33,729 bases of DNA. Origin: an uncultured Bacilli bacterium. Lineage in GTDB: Bacteria > Bacillota_I > Bacilli_A > RF39 > UBA660. The stretch covers positions 1 to 33,729 of the forward strand of contig CAPHZB010000010.1 of NCBI GenBank assembly GCA_948629335.1, given 5' to 3'. Position numbers and translations under genes: made by a program. Positions 14,626 through 22,473 of this stretch are shown here, in pieces (position 1 is the stretch's first letter; each line of letters begins with the position of its first letter). The notes under the pieces are model-generated. The model did not search any database. It saw only the letters and a list, made by a program, of their open reading frames with translations, and had not been told where the DNA came from.

Positions 14626-15153
14626 ATCGCAAATAAGGAGAAGGATTTGTTTATTAATGAGCAGATTCGTGCAAAAGAAGTTATGGTCATAGGACCAAAT
14701 GGTGAACAATTAGGCATTAAAAGTATTCAAGATGCTAGAACGTTGGCAACATATGCAGGATTTGATTTAGTCATGATGAATAATGGGAATCCCCCAGTTT
14801 GTAAAATCATGGACTACAATAAATTTAAGTATGAAAATAAAAAGAAACAAAAAGAAAATTTGAAAAAGCAACGAGAAACGAATCTAGAAGTAAAGGAATA
14901 TAGATTATCAGTAACAATTGATGTTCACGATTTTGATACTCGTGTACGTAACTCATCAAAATACCTAGAAAAAGGGCATAAGATAAAAGTTTCAGTTAAG
15001 TTTAAGGGAAGAGAACTTGCTCATCCTGAACGTGGAAGAGATGTTCTTATGCGATTTGCTGAGGCAACGGAGGCTTTAGCAGAAGTAGAACAAAAGCCAA
15101 AATTAGATGGTAAGTTTATGACAATGATACTTGCACCTAAAAAAGATAAGTAG
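14626..15153 (+). CDS. infC: Translation initiation factor IF-3, probable ATC start
   Basis: The 175-aa IF-3 binds the 30S subunit, prevents 50S joining and checks the initiator tRNA and start codon. The N-terminal domain (INEQIRAKEVMVIGPNGEQLG), linker helix (NKKKQKENLKKQRETNL) and C-terminal domain (LSVTIDVHDFDTRVRNSSKYL, VKFKGRELAHPERG) are all present. An ATG at 14611 is in frame, but the strong GGAGGTG at 14613-14619 lies just after it and cannot serve it. The first codon with correct 6-nt spacing is ATC at 14626. IF-3 genes in E. coli and Bacillus use a rare ATT start that IF-3 itself discriminates against, so ATC here fits autogenous control. This start is inferred, not measured. Confidence 0.93.
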   Translation: MANKEKDLFINEQIRAKEVMVIGPNGEQLGIKSIQDARTLATYAGFDLVMMNNGNPPVCKIMDYNKFKYENKKKQKENLKKQRETNLEVKEYRLSVTIDVHDFDTRVRNSSKYLEKGHKIKVSVKFKGRELAHPERGRDVLMRFAEATEALAEVEQKPKLDGKFMTMILAPKKDK

Positions 15154-15164
15154 GAGGAATAATC

Positions 15165-15365
15165 ATGGCAAAGAATAAAATGAAAACACACAAGGCTACA
15201 AGTAAAGTTTGCAAAGTTAGACCTGGTGGAACAATTAAGATTGGTGTTTCAAAAGCAAACCATAATACAGGAAAACAAACATCAGCTTCAAAAAGAAACA
15301 AGAGAAAAGGCGGAACTTTAAGTTCTTCAGATTACAAGAGACTTAAAGACGTTTTAGGAAAGTAG
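15165..15365 (+). CDS. rpmI: 50S ribosomal protein L35
   Basis: The 66-aa, very basic protein matches L35 in length and motifs (MAKNKMKTHKATSKVCKVRP at the start, SKRNKRKGGTLS, then YKRLKDVLGK). It binds 23S rRNA in the large subunit. AGGAGGAAT precedes the ATG by a normal distance. It is the middle gene of the conserved infC-rpmI-rplT operon, 11 nt after infC and 8 nt before rplT, and is controlled by the shared leader. Confidence 0.97.
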   Translation: MAKNKMKTHKATSKVCKVRPGGTIKIGVSKANHNTGKQTSASKRNKRKGGTLSSSDYKRLKDVLGK

Positions 15366-15373
15366 GGATTTAA

Positions 15374-15919
15374 ATGGCAAGAGTTAAAGGTGGCACAATT
15401 CATCGTGCTCGTCGTAAAAAAGTAATGAAACAAGCCAAGGGATACTTTGGAAGTAAACATAGACTATATAAATCAGCAAAAGAGCAAGTTATGCATTCAG
15501 GTGCATATGCATATCGTGATAGAAGACAAAAGAAAAGAGATTTCAGAAAACTTTGGATTATTCGTATCAATGCAGCATGTAGAGAAAATGACATTAGTTA
15601 TTCTAAATTTATGAATGGTCTTAAATTAGCAGGTGTTACAGTAAACCGTAAAATGCTTTCAGAAGTTGCAATTGATAATCCTGAAACATTTACAAGTTTA
15701 GTAGAAATGGCTAAATCTGCCTTAAATGGGGATGTAAAAGCTCCTGTTAAAAAAGAAACACAAGAAGTTGTAGAAAAAATGGCAAAAGAAGAATCAACAG
15801 AAGAGATGATTGATTTAACAAAATTAACAGTTGCTGAACTTAAAGAAATGGCAAAAGAAAAAGGTATATCAGGATATACAACAATGAAAAAAGCAGAATT
15901 AGTTGATGCTCTAAAATAA
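15374..15919 (+). CDS. rplT: 50S ribosomal protein L20 with C-terminal SAP/Rho-N-like extension
   Basis: Residues 1-119 are a standard L20 (MARVKGGTIHRARRKKVMKQ, GYFGSKHRLYKSAKEQVM, FRKLWIIRINAACRE), which binds 23S rRNA, starts large-subunit assembly and represses this operon. L20 normally ends near residue 118. Here a charged linker (about 120-146) is followed by a 35-residue module (147-181) with LTVAELKEMAKEKGISG and MKKAELVDALK, the pattern of SAP or Rho N-terminal nucleic-acid-binding helices. The extension is in frame without any sign of error and is directly followed by the operon terminator. It may add RNA or DNA binding. The fusion's role is unknown. Confidence 0.95.
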   Translation: MARVKGGTIHRARRKKVMKQAKGYFGSKHRLYKSAKEQVMHSGAYAYRDRRQKKRDFRKLWIIRINAACRENDISYSKFMNGLKLAGVTVNRKMLSEVAIDNPETFTSLVEMAKSALNGDVKAPVKKETQEVVEKMAKEESTEEMIDLTKLTVAELKEMAKEKGISGYTTMKKAELVDALK

Positions 15920-15936
15920 TCTCCGGATTATTTTTT
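15914..15936 (+). terminator. Terminator of the infC operon with UNCG-type tetraloop
   Basis: An 8-bp perfect stem, AAATAATC/GATTATTT, closed by a C(TCCG)G tetraloop (the stable UNCG class), with a six-T tail. It overlaps the rplT stop codon. Confidence 0.85.
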
Positions 15937-15941
15937 CTTTA

Positions 15942-15950
15942 TGGTATAAT
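15942..15950 (+). promoter_or_regulatory. Extended -10 promoter of the dnaD-nth operon
   Basis: TGGTATAAT (TG-N-TATAAT). The -35 position falls in the preceding terminator and has no good match, as expected for an extended -10 promoter. Confidence 0.6.
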
Positions 15951-15971
15951 AGTAGAAAGGAAGTGGTGTAC

Positions 15972-16628
15972 ATGACGGAGAAGGTTCTAGCAATTATAGA
16001 AAAGGGGGATTATCGAATTCCTTTTCAATTATTTAAGAACTATAAAAACTTTGAATTAACTGATAAAGATCTTATTTTTCTCATTTATTTGATAAATGAA
16101 GATAAAACATTTGATCCAAAAAAAATGTGTTCTATTCTTGGGTGTTCACAGATAGAACTGTTAGAGGAAATTGATACATTGTCTTCCAAAGGAGTTTTAG
16201 AACTAAAGCTAACAGATACACAACCGAGAGAAGAGATTATTCTTTTAGATTCTCTTTATAAAAAATTAGTGACATCCGTGGTAAGTTTAGATTCTACATC
16301 GAATGAAGAGGAAAAGAAAACAATATATGATATGTTTGAACAGGAATTTTCTAGAACTTTATCTCCAATAGAGTATGAACTAATTGGTGGTTGGTTAGAG
16401 GCAGGATACAGTGAAGAAATTGTTTCTCTCGCTTTAAAAGAAGCAGTTTATAATGGGGCAACAAGGCTTACTTATATTGACAAGATATTGTATGAATGGA
16501 AGAAAAAAGGAATTCAGACTAAAGAAGACTATGAAAAAGATAAAATGCGTTTTCAAAATAATAAAAGGGAGATAAAGCCAAAAAAAGAGCTTTTGGATTA
16601 TGACTGGTTAAATGAAAAATGTGGATAG
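15972..16628 (+). CDS. dnaD: DnaD-domain replication protein
   Basis: The 218-aa protein has a DnaD-type N-terminal winged-helix domain (about residues 1-95) and a C-terminal DnaD/DnaB2 domain. The latter contains IYDMFEQEFSRTLSPIEYELIGGWLEAGYSEEIV and ends in the YIDKILYEWKKKGI motif, the family's DNA-binding segment. DnaD helps DnaA and DnaB load the replicative helicase. Co-location with nth is the same as in B. subtilis and related genomes (dnaD-nth). In-frame GTG codons at 15963 and 15966 overlap the ribosome site, so ATG 15972 is preferred. It overlaps nth by 17 nt. Confidence 0.9.
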   Translation: MTEKVLAIIEKGDYRIPFQLFKNYKNFELTDKDLIFLIYLINEDKTFDPKKMCSILGCSQIELLEEIDTLSSKGVLELKLTDTQPREEIILLDSLYKKLVTSVVSLDSTSNEEEKKTIYDMFEQEFSRTLSPIEYELIGGWLEAGYSEEIVSLALKEAVYNGATRLTYIDKILYEWKKKGIQTKEDYEKDKMRFQNNKREIKPKKELLDYDWLNEKCG

Positions 16629-17226
16629 GATTTTAGATTACTTTGACGAATTGATACCAAATCCTCATTGTGAACTTGTGTATCATAAAGATTATGAACT
16701 TTTGATTGCTGTGATGTTAAGTGCACAAACAACAGATAAAAGAGTAAATCAAGTAACAAGTATTTTATTTGATAGGTATCCAACATTAGAAAATCTTGCA
16801 AAAGCTTCTATTTCTGAGATTGAAAAGATTATAAAACCGATTGGAACTTTTAAAAGAAAAGCTATGAATGTACAGAAGATTTCTGAACGATTAGTAAAAG
16901 AACAACAAGGAAAGGTTCCAAAGGATAGAAACTATTTAGAAACACTTCCTGGTGTAGGTAGAAAAACGACAAATGTTGTCTTATCGGAACTATATCAAAT
17001 TCCTGTGATGGCAGTGGATACACATGTAGAAAGAGTTAGTAAAAGATTAGGTTTGGTAAAACCACAAGACAGTGTCTTAGAAATTGAAAAAAAATTAACA
17101 AAAAAAATACCAAAGGAAAGAATTCCAAGTACCCACCATCAATTTATTTTATTTGGTCGTTATTATTGTAAAGCAATCTCTCCCTTATGTGAAAATTGTA
17201 AATTAAAAGATATTTGTAAAAAGTAA
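16612..17226 (+). CDS. nth: Endonuclease III (DNA glycosylase/AP lyase)
   Basis: The 204-aa enzyme removes oxidised pyrimidines and cleaves the AP site during base-excision repair. The helix-hairpin-helix is LPGVGRKTTNVV with catalytic K118, and the second catalytic residue is D136 in VDTHVERVSKRL. The iron-sulfur cluster loop has the classic C-x6-C-x2-C-x5-C spacing (C186, C193, C196, C202). LSAQTTDKRVNQ near residue 40 is the conserved substrate-pocket region. Length is normal. It is translationally coupled to dnaD through a 17-nt overlap. Confidence 0.97.
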   Translation: MKNVDRILDYFDELIPNPHCELVYHKDYELLIAVMLSAQTTDKRVNQVTSILFDRYPTLENLAKASISEIEKIIKPIGTFKRKAMNVQKISERLVKEQQGKVPKDRNYLETLPGVGRKTTNVVLSELYQIPVMAVDTHVERVSKRLGLVKPQDSVLEIEKKLTKKIPKERIPSTHHQFILFGRYYCKAISPLCENCKLKDICKK

Positions 17227-17251
17227 AAACTCTCAAAATGAGAGTTTTTTT
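17225..17251. terminator. Bidirectional terminator between nth and pbp1A
   Basis: An AAAAACTCTC/GAGAGTTTTT stem with a 5-nt loop. A-rich on one side and T-rich on the other, so it can end both convergent operons. Confidence 0.85.
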
Positions 17252-20228
17252 AAGGTATAACAATCGTACGTTTTAAAACATCATTAAAATTCTTATAAGT
17301 AACAGTGTATTCTACTGTATATGTTCCTGGTGCATTTAAAGCATCAATTGTGATTTCAGTACCATCACTATTTAAGTATTTTGTTGTAATTGTAGCATTT
17401 CCTGTTACATCAGTTTCATCTTCGAAAACAGAAACACCATCTTCTGTATAAGCACCTGTCCATACATATGGATTGGTTCCAATTAATTCAGCGTGAATTG
17501 TTGGTTTTACATTTCCTAACTCTAAATGAACCGTTGCACCATCACTCATATTTGATGTAAATATAGAATAAGAAGATTTTACTACATAAGTATCAGATGC
17601 ATTTGTTGTAACATTAAATGAAGTACTTGTATTTTCTGTGGTATCTATAAGGCTTAGGGAACCATCTGATCCAACAGCATATATTTTATATACGACAGAG
17701 CCAATATTTCTATTATTATATTCTTTTCTAGCATTTAGAGGAATGGATGTATTTTTCCAGAATGTAGAGAAGAATTTTTTAAGTGCTTCTTCATCTATAG
17801 CCTCTGGTGTTTTGATTGGTGTCCAAGAAATAGTTGCGACATTATTTTCAACACTTCCTGTTACATTAGTTACATTTTCCAACTTTGCATATCTAGTAGA
17901 AACTTCTGTTGGTTCTGTTCCACTTTTAAATAATTCTGTAATCTTCATATTGCTTGGTGTATATTCACTTGGTAATTTTGCAGGATAAGTTTCATTTTCA
18001 ATTTCTACTTTTACAACACTACTAGGCATTTTAATGTCAGTTCCTTTTTTAAAGAAGCCTTGTGCTACTTTTTGGAATAATTTTCTATGATAAATTTCAT
18101 TTCCCATATTGAAACAGTTCTTACAATAATTTGCTTTTGAAGAATCTTTTGTTTGATGTACAGTTTCATATCCATACCAAACAGAAATCGTATAATCTGG
18201 AGATACTCCATTTACCCAATAATCATTAATTGCATTTGCTGGAATTCCTTTTGCTTTTTTTGTTGCTTCATCAAAGTTGGTTGTACCAGTTTTTGCTCCA
18301 TAGGTAGCGCCATTTACATTGTATTGATTTCCTAGACCATATTTTGCGGATGATTTTAACATATCATATACCATGTAAGCGGTATCTTCACCCATTGCTT
18401 TTCTTTTATTTGCTTTCTTTTCAACTGTTTCCCCAGTATTCCTAAACGTTATCTTTGTATAACTATATGGTTCTATATAATATCCACCATTTCCAAATGA
18501 TGCATAAGCAGCTGCCATGGAAAGAGGAGATTCCCCTGTGTATCCGCCAATAGAGTGTGCTTCATGAATGCTTCCACCATTTCCTTCAGGATGTAGACCT
18601 AGATTTGTGACAAACTTTTTAATATTTTCATTCTTATTCATTTGGAATGCTTTTAAAGCAGAGATGTTTCTAGAATGCGCTAAAGCGGTTCTAGCTGTTA
18701 CAAAGCCCTCATATTTCATATCCCAGTTGTTAATATCTTTTCCATTTGAATATGTATATTTTTCATCTACAAATGGATCATATGTTGACCAATTTTCATA
18801 TTCAATACCAGGACCGTAGTCATAAAGTGGCTTGGCTGTAGAACCAATTTGGTTTTTGGTATCTACGGCAGTATTAAATCCACGTTTTACCGTCTTTTCA
18901 GGTCTTCCTCCACCGATTGCACTGATGGCTCCTGTTTGTGTGTTAATAACAGCAATTCCAGCCGTTACTTCGTCGTTTTCCCACTTCCATGTTTCCCCAC
19001 TCATAATATCATTAATATAATCTTGTTTGTCAGGATCCATAGTCGTCCATATCTCTAAGGCATTAGAGTAAGGATTTCCTAATTCTTTGTAATCATCTTC
19101 TAGCTCTGAGATTAGGGCATTAATGAATGATAAGTATCTTGTTTCATCTTCAGAGTCGTTATGACCCTTTACTAATAAATCTTTAACAGGAATGGCTAAA
19201 GCTGCATTTTTTTCTTCTTCTGTAATATATCCATGTCTGACCATTAAATTTAATACAGTTTTACGACGTGCTTCAGTTGCTTCAGGATTTACTAAAGGAT
19301 CATATTTTCCAGGTAATTGAAATAGTCCTGCTAAAACAGAAGCCTCTGCTAAGTTAATATCACTTACGGATTTTCCGAAATAAGTTTGGGACGCTTGTTC
19401 AACACCGTAAGCTCCACCGCCTAAATAGTAAGAGTTCACATAGAATTCCATAATTTGTTGTTTTGTATATTTTTTCTCAATCTGTTCTAAGGACATATAT
19501 ACATCGGTAAATTTACGAATAATTCCTTTAATTCCTTTCGATGTCTTATCTTGTGACACATCATTTTTTGAAACTTGCATTGTGATTGTGGAAGCACCAC
19601 CCGCATCAATACCTGCCAATTGTTGTATAGTTGCTTTTATAAATCTTGCCCAGTCTACTCCACTATGTTCAAAAAAGCGAGAATCTTCTGTTGCAACAAT
19701 TGCATTGATTAATACTTCTGGAAGTTCTTCATATGTTATATTTTCACGTTTTTGAGCACCTAGTTTTGCAAAAACATTTCCGTTTACATCATATAAAATA
19801 GAAGATTCTTGTTTATATAAGTTATTTGGATTAAAGGTAGGTGCATTTTTTGCAATATAGCTAATAAATAAACCAACAGCGATAAATCCTAAGAAACAAC
19901 AAATGAAGAAGATAACAATAAGAATTTTAATTACCTTTTTCCATATTTTTTTCTTTTTCTTTGTTGTTTTCTCTTGTTTTGAGGAATGTTCTACCTTTTC
20001 TTTTTTTACCTCTTTTACCATCTTTTGTTTTGGATGACTCACATGTGTATTTTTTTCTTTTTTCTTCAATTTTTTCATGAGTACAGGTGCGAATAAAATG
20101 ACATCACAAGCACCTATGATTAAAAAAGAAACAAGTGGATTAATTGCAAAGCATCCTAAAATAAAAGCAACTAGGCTTACAATAGCAATAATGATATTTT
20201 CTTTATTTTTATTAACAAATTCTTTCAT
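17250..20228 (-). CDS. Class A penicillin-binding protein (PBP1A)
   Basis: The 992-aa bifunctional enzyme polymerises glycan strands and cross-links peptides. Order: an extra hydrophobic N-terminal hairpin (about 11-50), a Lys/Glu-rich linker, the main membrane anchor (about 99-126), a GT51 transglycosylase domain (catalytic E181 in ATEDSRFFEH, and GGASTITMQVSKN), and a transpeptidase domain with S463-x-x-K466, S519-R-N521 and K646-T-G. After about residue 780 come a fibronectin III-like region and a last Ig-like domain ending in TVEYTVTYKNFND. The N-terminal hairpin and C-terminal domains make it longer than typical PBP1A. It starts 17 nt inside the end of recU, as in the B. subtilis recU-ponA operon. 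Confidence 0.95.
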   Translation of the reverse strand: MKEFVNKNKENIIIAIVSLVAFILGCFAINPLVSFLIIGACDVILFAPVLMKKLKKKEKNTHVSHPKQKMVKEVKKEKVEHSSKQEKTTKKKKKIWKKVIKILIVIFFICCFLGFIAVGLFISYIAKNAPTFNPNNLYKQESSILYDVNGNVFAKLGAQKRENITYEELPEVLINAIVATEDSRFFEHSGVDWARFIKATIQQLAGIDAGGASTITMQVSKNDVSQDKTSKGIKGIIRKFTDVYMSLEQIEKKYTKQQIMEFYVNSYYLGGGAYGVEQASQTYFGKSVSDINLAEASVLAGLFQLPGKYDPLVNPEATEARRKTVLNLMVRHGYITEEEKNAALAIPVKDLLVKGHNDSEDETRYLSFINALISELEDDYKELGNPYSNALEIWTTMDPDKQDYINDIMSGETWKWENDEVTAGIAVINTQTGAISAIGGGRPEKTVKRGFNTAVDTKNQIGSTAKPLYDYGPGIEYENWSTYDPFVDEKYTYSNGKDINNWDMKYEGFVTARTALAHSRNISALKAFQMNKNENIKKFVTNLGLHPEGNGGSIHEAHSIGGYTGESPLSMAAAYASFGNGGYYIEPYSYTKITFRNTGETVEKKANKRKAMGEDTAYMVYDMLKSSAKYGLGNQYNVNGATYGAKTGTTNFDEATKKAKGIPANAINDYWVNGVSPDYTISVWYGYETVHQTKDSSKANYCKNCFNMGNEIYHRKLFQKVAQGFFKKGTDIKMPSSVVKVEIENETYPAKLPSEYTPSNMKITELFKSGTEPTEVSTRYAKLENVTNVTGSVENNVATISWTPIKTPEAIDEEALKKFFSTFWKNTSIPLNARKEYNNRNIGSVVYKIYAVGSDGSLSLIDTTENTSTSFNVTTNASDTYVVKSSYSIFTSNMSDGATVHLELGNVKPTIHAELIGTNPYVWTGAYTEDGVSVFEDETDVTGNATITTKYLNSDGTEITIDALNAPGTYTVEYTVTYKNFNDVLKRTIVIP

Positions 20229-20790
20229 ATGATTTCTCCTTTAAAATAGTATCGACGATTTCTAAATAATCGAGACGAGGTTGATACTTTTCTTTAATTA
20301 TATGTCCTTTCTCTTCAAAATAGGAAAGAGGAATAGATTTTCTCTTCACCGTTTCTAAAAATTCTAAAAAATCCTTTCCTTCCAATAGAAAAGTTTTATT
20401 ATATTTTATAAAACGTATAATTAAAAAACCAATTCCCCCATGTTTCATAATCATTTTTAAGTGTTCAATTTGATGCACATGAATATTTGCAAGAGGAAAA
20501 TAATCTAGTTTGGTTTCCTTTGCTTCAAAGTCTATATATTTTCCTTTATAAATTCCATTGTAATCGGTAGTAGAAGGTGTTTTGAAATAAGCTTCTTTGA
20601 TTACTGCTTCTATTCTTGATGGATAATCTACCTTAGAGATAGTAATGGGAGTAGGCTTTTTATAAATAACAGCTTTATCTTGTAGTCTATAAAACGTATT
20701 TGTGTCATTTAAGTCACTCTCTAAATGCATCCCCCGGTTTCCATAAAGGACTGATTTCTTATTTTTTTTAAAATCTCTTGCGTAGGGCAT
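20212..20790 (-). CDS. recU: Holliday junction resolvase RecU
   Basis: The 192-aa protein is the Gram-positive Holliday junction resolvase. GNRGMHLESDLNDTN is the conserved N-terminal helix. The nuclease core contains DYNGIYKGKYIDFEAKETK, including the E-A-K active-site motif, and then HQIEHLKMIMKHGG and FLIIRF. The frame is open to 20838, but a GTGGTGA ribosome site and the promoter at 20807-20835 point to ATG 20790 (MPYARDF). It is the first gene of a two-gene operon with the class A PBP. Length is close to the roughly 200 residues of the family. Confidence 0.95.
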   Translation of the reverse strand: MPYARDFKKNKKSVLYGNRGMHLESDLNDTNTFYRLQDKAVIYKKPTPITISKVDYPSRIEAVIKEAYFKTPSTTDYNGIYKGKYIDFEAKETKLDYFPLANIHVHQIEHLKMIMKHGGIGFLIIRFIKYNKTFLLEGKDFLEFLETVKRKSIPLSYFEEKGHIIKEKYQPRLDYLEIVDTILKEKSYERIC

Positions 20791-20806
20791 CCGAATCACC
20801 ACTTCT

Positions 20807-20835
20807 ATTATACTATAAGTATTTTTTTTTGCAAA
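20807..20835 (-). promoter_or_regulatory. Sigma-A promoter of recU-pbp1A
   Basis: On the minus strand: TTTGCA (20835-20830), 17 nt, TATAAT (20812-20807). Confidence 0.65.
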
Positions 20836-20915
20836 CACTAACTCTATTTTTTTCTAATTTTGTCGAAAACACCAAATCAATACTAAATTATGATAAAGTA
20901 GCAATAGGTGATACA

Positions 20916-21020
20916 ATGAAGGATAAAAAATTGATTGAGGCAAATGCATTATTTGATTTAATGATTGAAAATATTAGTTATATCAAACGTTTTACAATAT
21001 CAAATAGTATCAAAAAATAA
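20916..21020 (+). CDS. Small 34-aa protein of unknown function
   Basis: A short ORF, MKDKKLIEANALF and onward, ending TISNSIKK, with a good AATAGGTGA ribosome site 5-6 nt before the ATG. It is predicted to be one amphipathic helix. The frame is open further upstream, but that part has the composition of non-coding sequence. No clear promoter was found. It is not recognised. The good start signal is the main support. Confidence 0.4.
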   Translation: MKDKKLIEANALFDLMIENISYIKRFTISNSIKK

Positions 21021-21022
21021 GG

Positions 21023-21051
21023 TTGCTTTCTAGGGGAAAAAATGTTAAAAT
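21023..21051 (+). promoter_or_regulatory. Putative sigma-A promoter of the yebC-family gene
   Basis: TTGCTT at 21023-21028, 17 nt, TAAAAT at 21046-21051, followed by AGGAGG before ATG 21076. Confidence 0.55.
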
Positions 21052-21075
21052 AGACGTTGTCTAGGAGGTATCAAA

Positions 21076-21813
21076 ATGGTATTAGATTTACAAATGTTTG
21101 GTAGAGCATATGAGGTAAGAAAAGCAAGTATTCAAAAAACAGGCGCTGCAAAGGCAAAATTATATTCTATGTACGCAAGAGAAATCTATGATGTTGCGAA
21201 AAAAGGGGGGATAGACCCTGATGGCAATTTATCTCTTAGAAGATTACTAGAAAAAGCAAAAAAGGAACAAGTTCCAGGAGATATTATAAAAAGAGCACTT
21301 GATAAGGTAAATAGTGGTGTTGATGAGTCTTATATGACAGTACGATATGAAATTTTTGGACCAAACGGTTCTACAGCCATTGTTGAATGTTTAACGGATA
21401 ATGTGAATCGTGCTATCTCTAATGTAAAAACAGCCTTAAATAAATGTAAAAGTAAAATGGGAGTTGAAGGAAGTGTTTCTTTTAACTATGACCATTTATG
21501 TATTGTTGGATTTAAAGGTTTAACAGAAGAAGAGGCTTTAGAAGCAGCTTTAGAAGATGGAATTGAAATTGTTGACATTGAGGTAGAAGATGATATGGTA
21601 GTTCTTTATGGAAATCCTCAGGATTTTAATGCAATTAAAGATGCTATTACAAAAAAAATTCCAAATGTTGAATTTGAAATTGATGAGATATCCATGTTAG
21701 CAAAAGAGAAAATAACACTAGAGGGAGAAAGTTTAGAAATATTTAATCGTTTGCTTTCTATGTTAGAAGAAGCAGAAGATACGAAATGTATCTATCATAA
21801 TGTAATTTTATAA
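21076..21813 (+). CDS. YebC/PmpR family protein
   Basis: The 245-aa protein matches the YebC/TACO1 family along its length: an N-terminal helical part (GRAYEVRKASIQKTGAAKAK, then REIYDVAKKGGIDPDGN, LEKAKKEQVPGDIIKRAL), YEIFGPNGSTAIVECLTDN, and the C-terminal GSVSFNYDH and LEDGIEIVDIEVEDD segments. The N-terminus (MFGRAYEVRK) is nearer the YeeN-type branch. Family members have been described as DNA-binding regulators, and more recently as factors that help ribosomes pass difficult sequences. Which role applies here cannot be told from sequence. AGGAGG precedes the ATG at ideal spacing. Confidence 0.92.
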   Translation: MVLDLQMFGRAYEVRKASIQKTGAAKAKLYSMYAREIYDVAKKGGIDPDGNLSLRRLLEKAKKEQVPGDIIKRALDKVNSGVDESYMTVRYEIFGPNGSTAIVECLTDNVNRAISNVKTALNKCKSKMGVEGSVSFNYDHLCIVGFKGLTEEEALEAALEDGIEIVDIEVEDDMVVLYGNPQDFNAIKDAITKKIPNVEFEIDEISMLAKEKITLEGESLEIFNRLLSMLEEAEDTKCIYHNVIL

Positions 21814-21817
21814 AAAT

Positions 21818-22084
21818 TTAGACAGGTTGAGTTTTTTCACTGTCTTCTTTTTCTTCTTTAAAAAGAGATGCGACATTGGTATCCAATGCTTTTGCTAAAG
21901 TAAGCATCACGGTTAGAGACACATTTTTGTATTCATTGATATTTTCAATTTGTTTTAAGTAGGAAAGACTAATATCACACATTTCTGCTAATTTTTCTTG
22001 AGTAAGATTTTGACGTTCTCTATTCCGTCTTATATTGCGAGCAAATAAACTGTATTGTTCATTTAAATCTTTATTCGTTATCAT
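21818..22084 (-). CDS. XRE-family HTH regulator (88 aa)
   Basis: A single Xre/Cro helix-turn-helix domain: NIRRNRERQNLTQEKLAEMC, then DISLSYLKQIENI with the recognition helix, then LTVMLTLAKALDTNVASLF. The C-terminal tail is short and acidic (KEEKEDSEKTQPV) with no second domain. It is transcribed divergently from another small XRE protein across a 107-nt region with palindromic repeats. The pair looks like a small two-repressor switch. The targets are unknown. GTAGGTGG precedes the ATG. Confidence 0.88.
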   Translation of the reverse strand: MITNKDLNEQYSLFARNIRRNRERQNLTQEKLAEMCDISLSYLKQIENINEYKNVSLTVMLTLAKALDTNVASLFKEEKEDSEKTQPV

Positions 22085-22129
22085 CTTACCACCTACGACT
22101 TTATTTTCTCATACAAAAATTTGGTTTAC

Positions 22130-22173
22130 AGTACACTGCTAGTATACCTTTGTTCCTATTTTGTGGTATACTA
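22130..22173. promoter_or_regulatory. Divergent operator-promoter region of two XRE genes
   Basis: A perfect inverted repeat, TAGTATACC (22140-22148) and GGTATACTA (22165-22173), with a 16-nt spacer. Each arm contains a TATACT: 22167-22172 on plus (extended -10, TGG before it) and 22146-22141 on minus. A third related site, AGTACACT, lies at 22130-22137, one helical turn from the left arm. This suits control by one or both flanking HTH proteins. Confidence 0.6.
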
Positions 22174-22191
22174 TTAGGGGGAGGAGTTTGG

Positions 22192-22389
22192 ATGTATTTA
22201 AAGTTAAAGGCTTTACGAAAGAAAAAAAAATATACAGTGGTTGATATGGCAAATCTCTTGAATATAAGCCCTGCTTATTATTCACAATTAGAGAATGGAA
22301 AGAGAAAACTTACTTATAAACAGGCACTTGATATAGCTAAAATCTTTAAGAAAAAGCCAGATCAAATTTTTTATCCAGAAGATGTGTAA
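22192..22389 (+). CDS. XRE-family HTH regulator (65 aa)
   Basis: A minimal Xre helix-turn-helix protein: LKALRKKKKYTVVDMANLL, then NISPAYYSQLENGKRKLTY, then ALDIAKIFKKKPDQIF. The frame is open from 22150, but that part covers the promoter; GGGGGAGGAG before ATG 22192 gives the right start. It is nearly all DNA-binding domain and probably acts as a dimer. It is divergent from an 88-aa XRE protein and shares the repeats between them. It has its own terminator. Confidence 0.9.
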   Translation: MYLKLKALRKKKKYTVVDMANLLNISPAYYSQLENGKRKLTYKQALDIAKIFKKKPDQIFYPEDV

Positions 22390-22401
22390 AACATCTTTTT
22401 T
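22378..22401 (+). terminator. Terminator after the 65-aa XRE gene
   Basis: AAGATGT/ACATCTT stem with a 5-nt loop and T run, overlapping the stop codon. Confidence 0.75.
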
Positions 22402-22412
22402 GATAAATATCC

Positions 22413-22440
22413 TTGACAAGTACATATATTTCTATATAAT
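22413..22440 (+). promoter_or_regulatory. Sigma-A promoter of the 306-aa gene
   Basis: TTGACA at 22413-22418, 16 nt, TATAAT at 22435-22440. Confidence 0.8.
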
Positions 22441-22473
22441 AAGTGCAAATAGATTTTATGGGGGAGTAATAAT

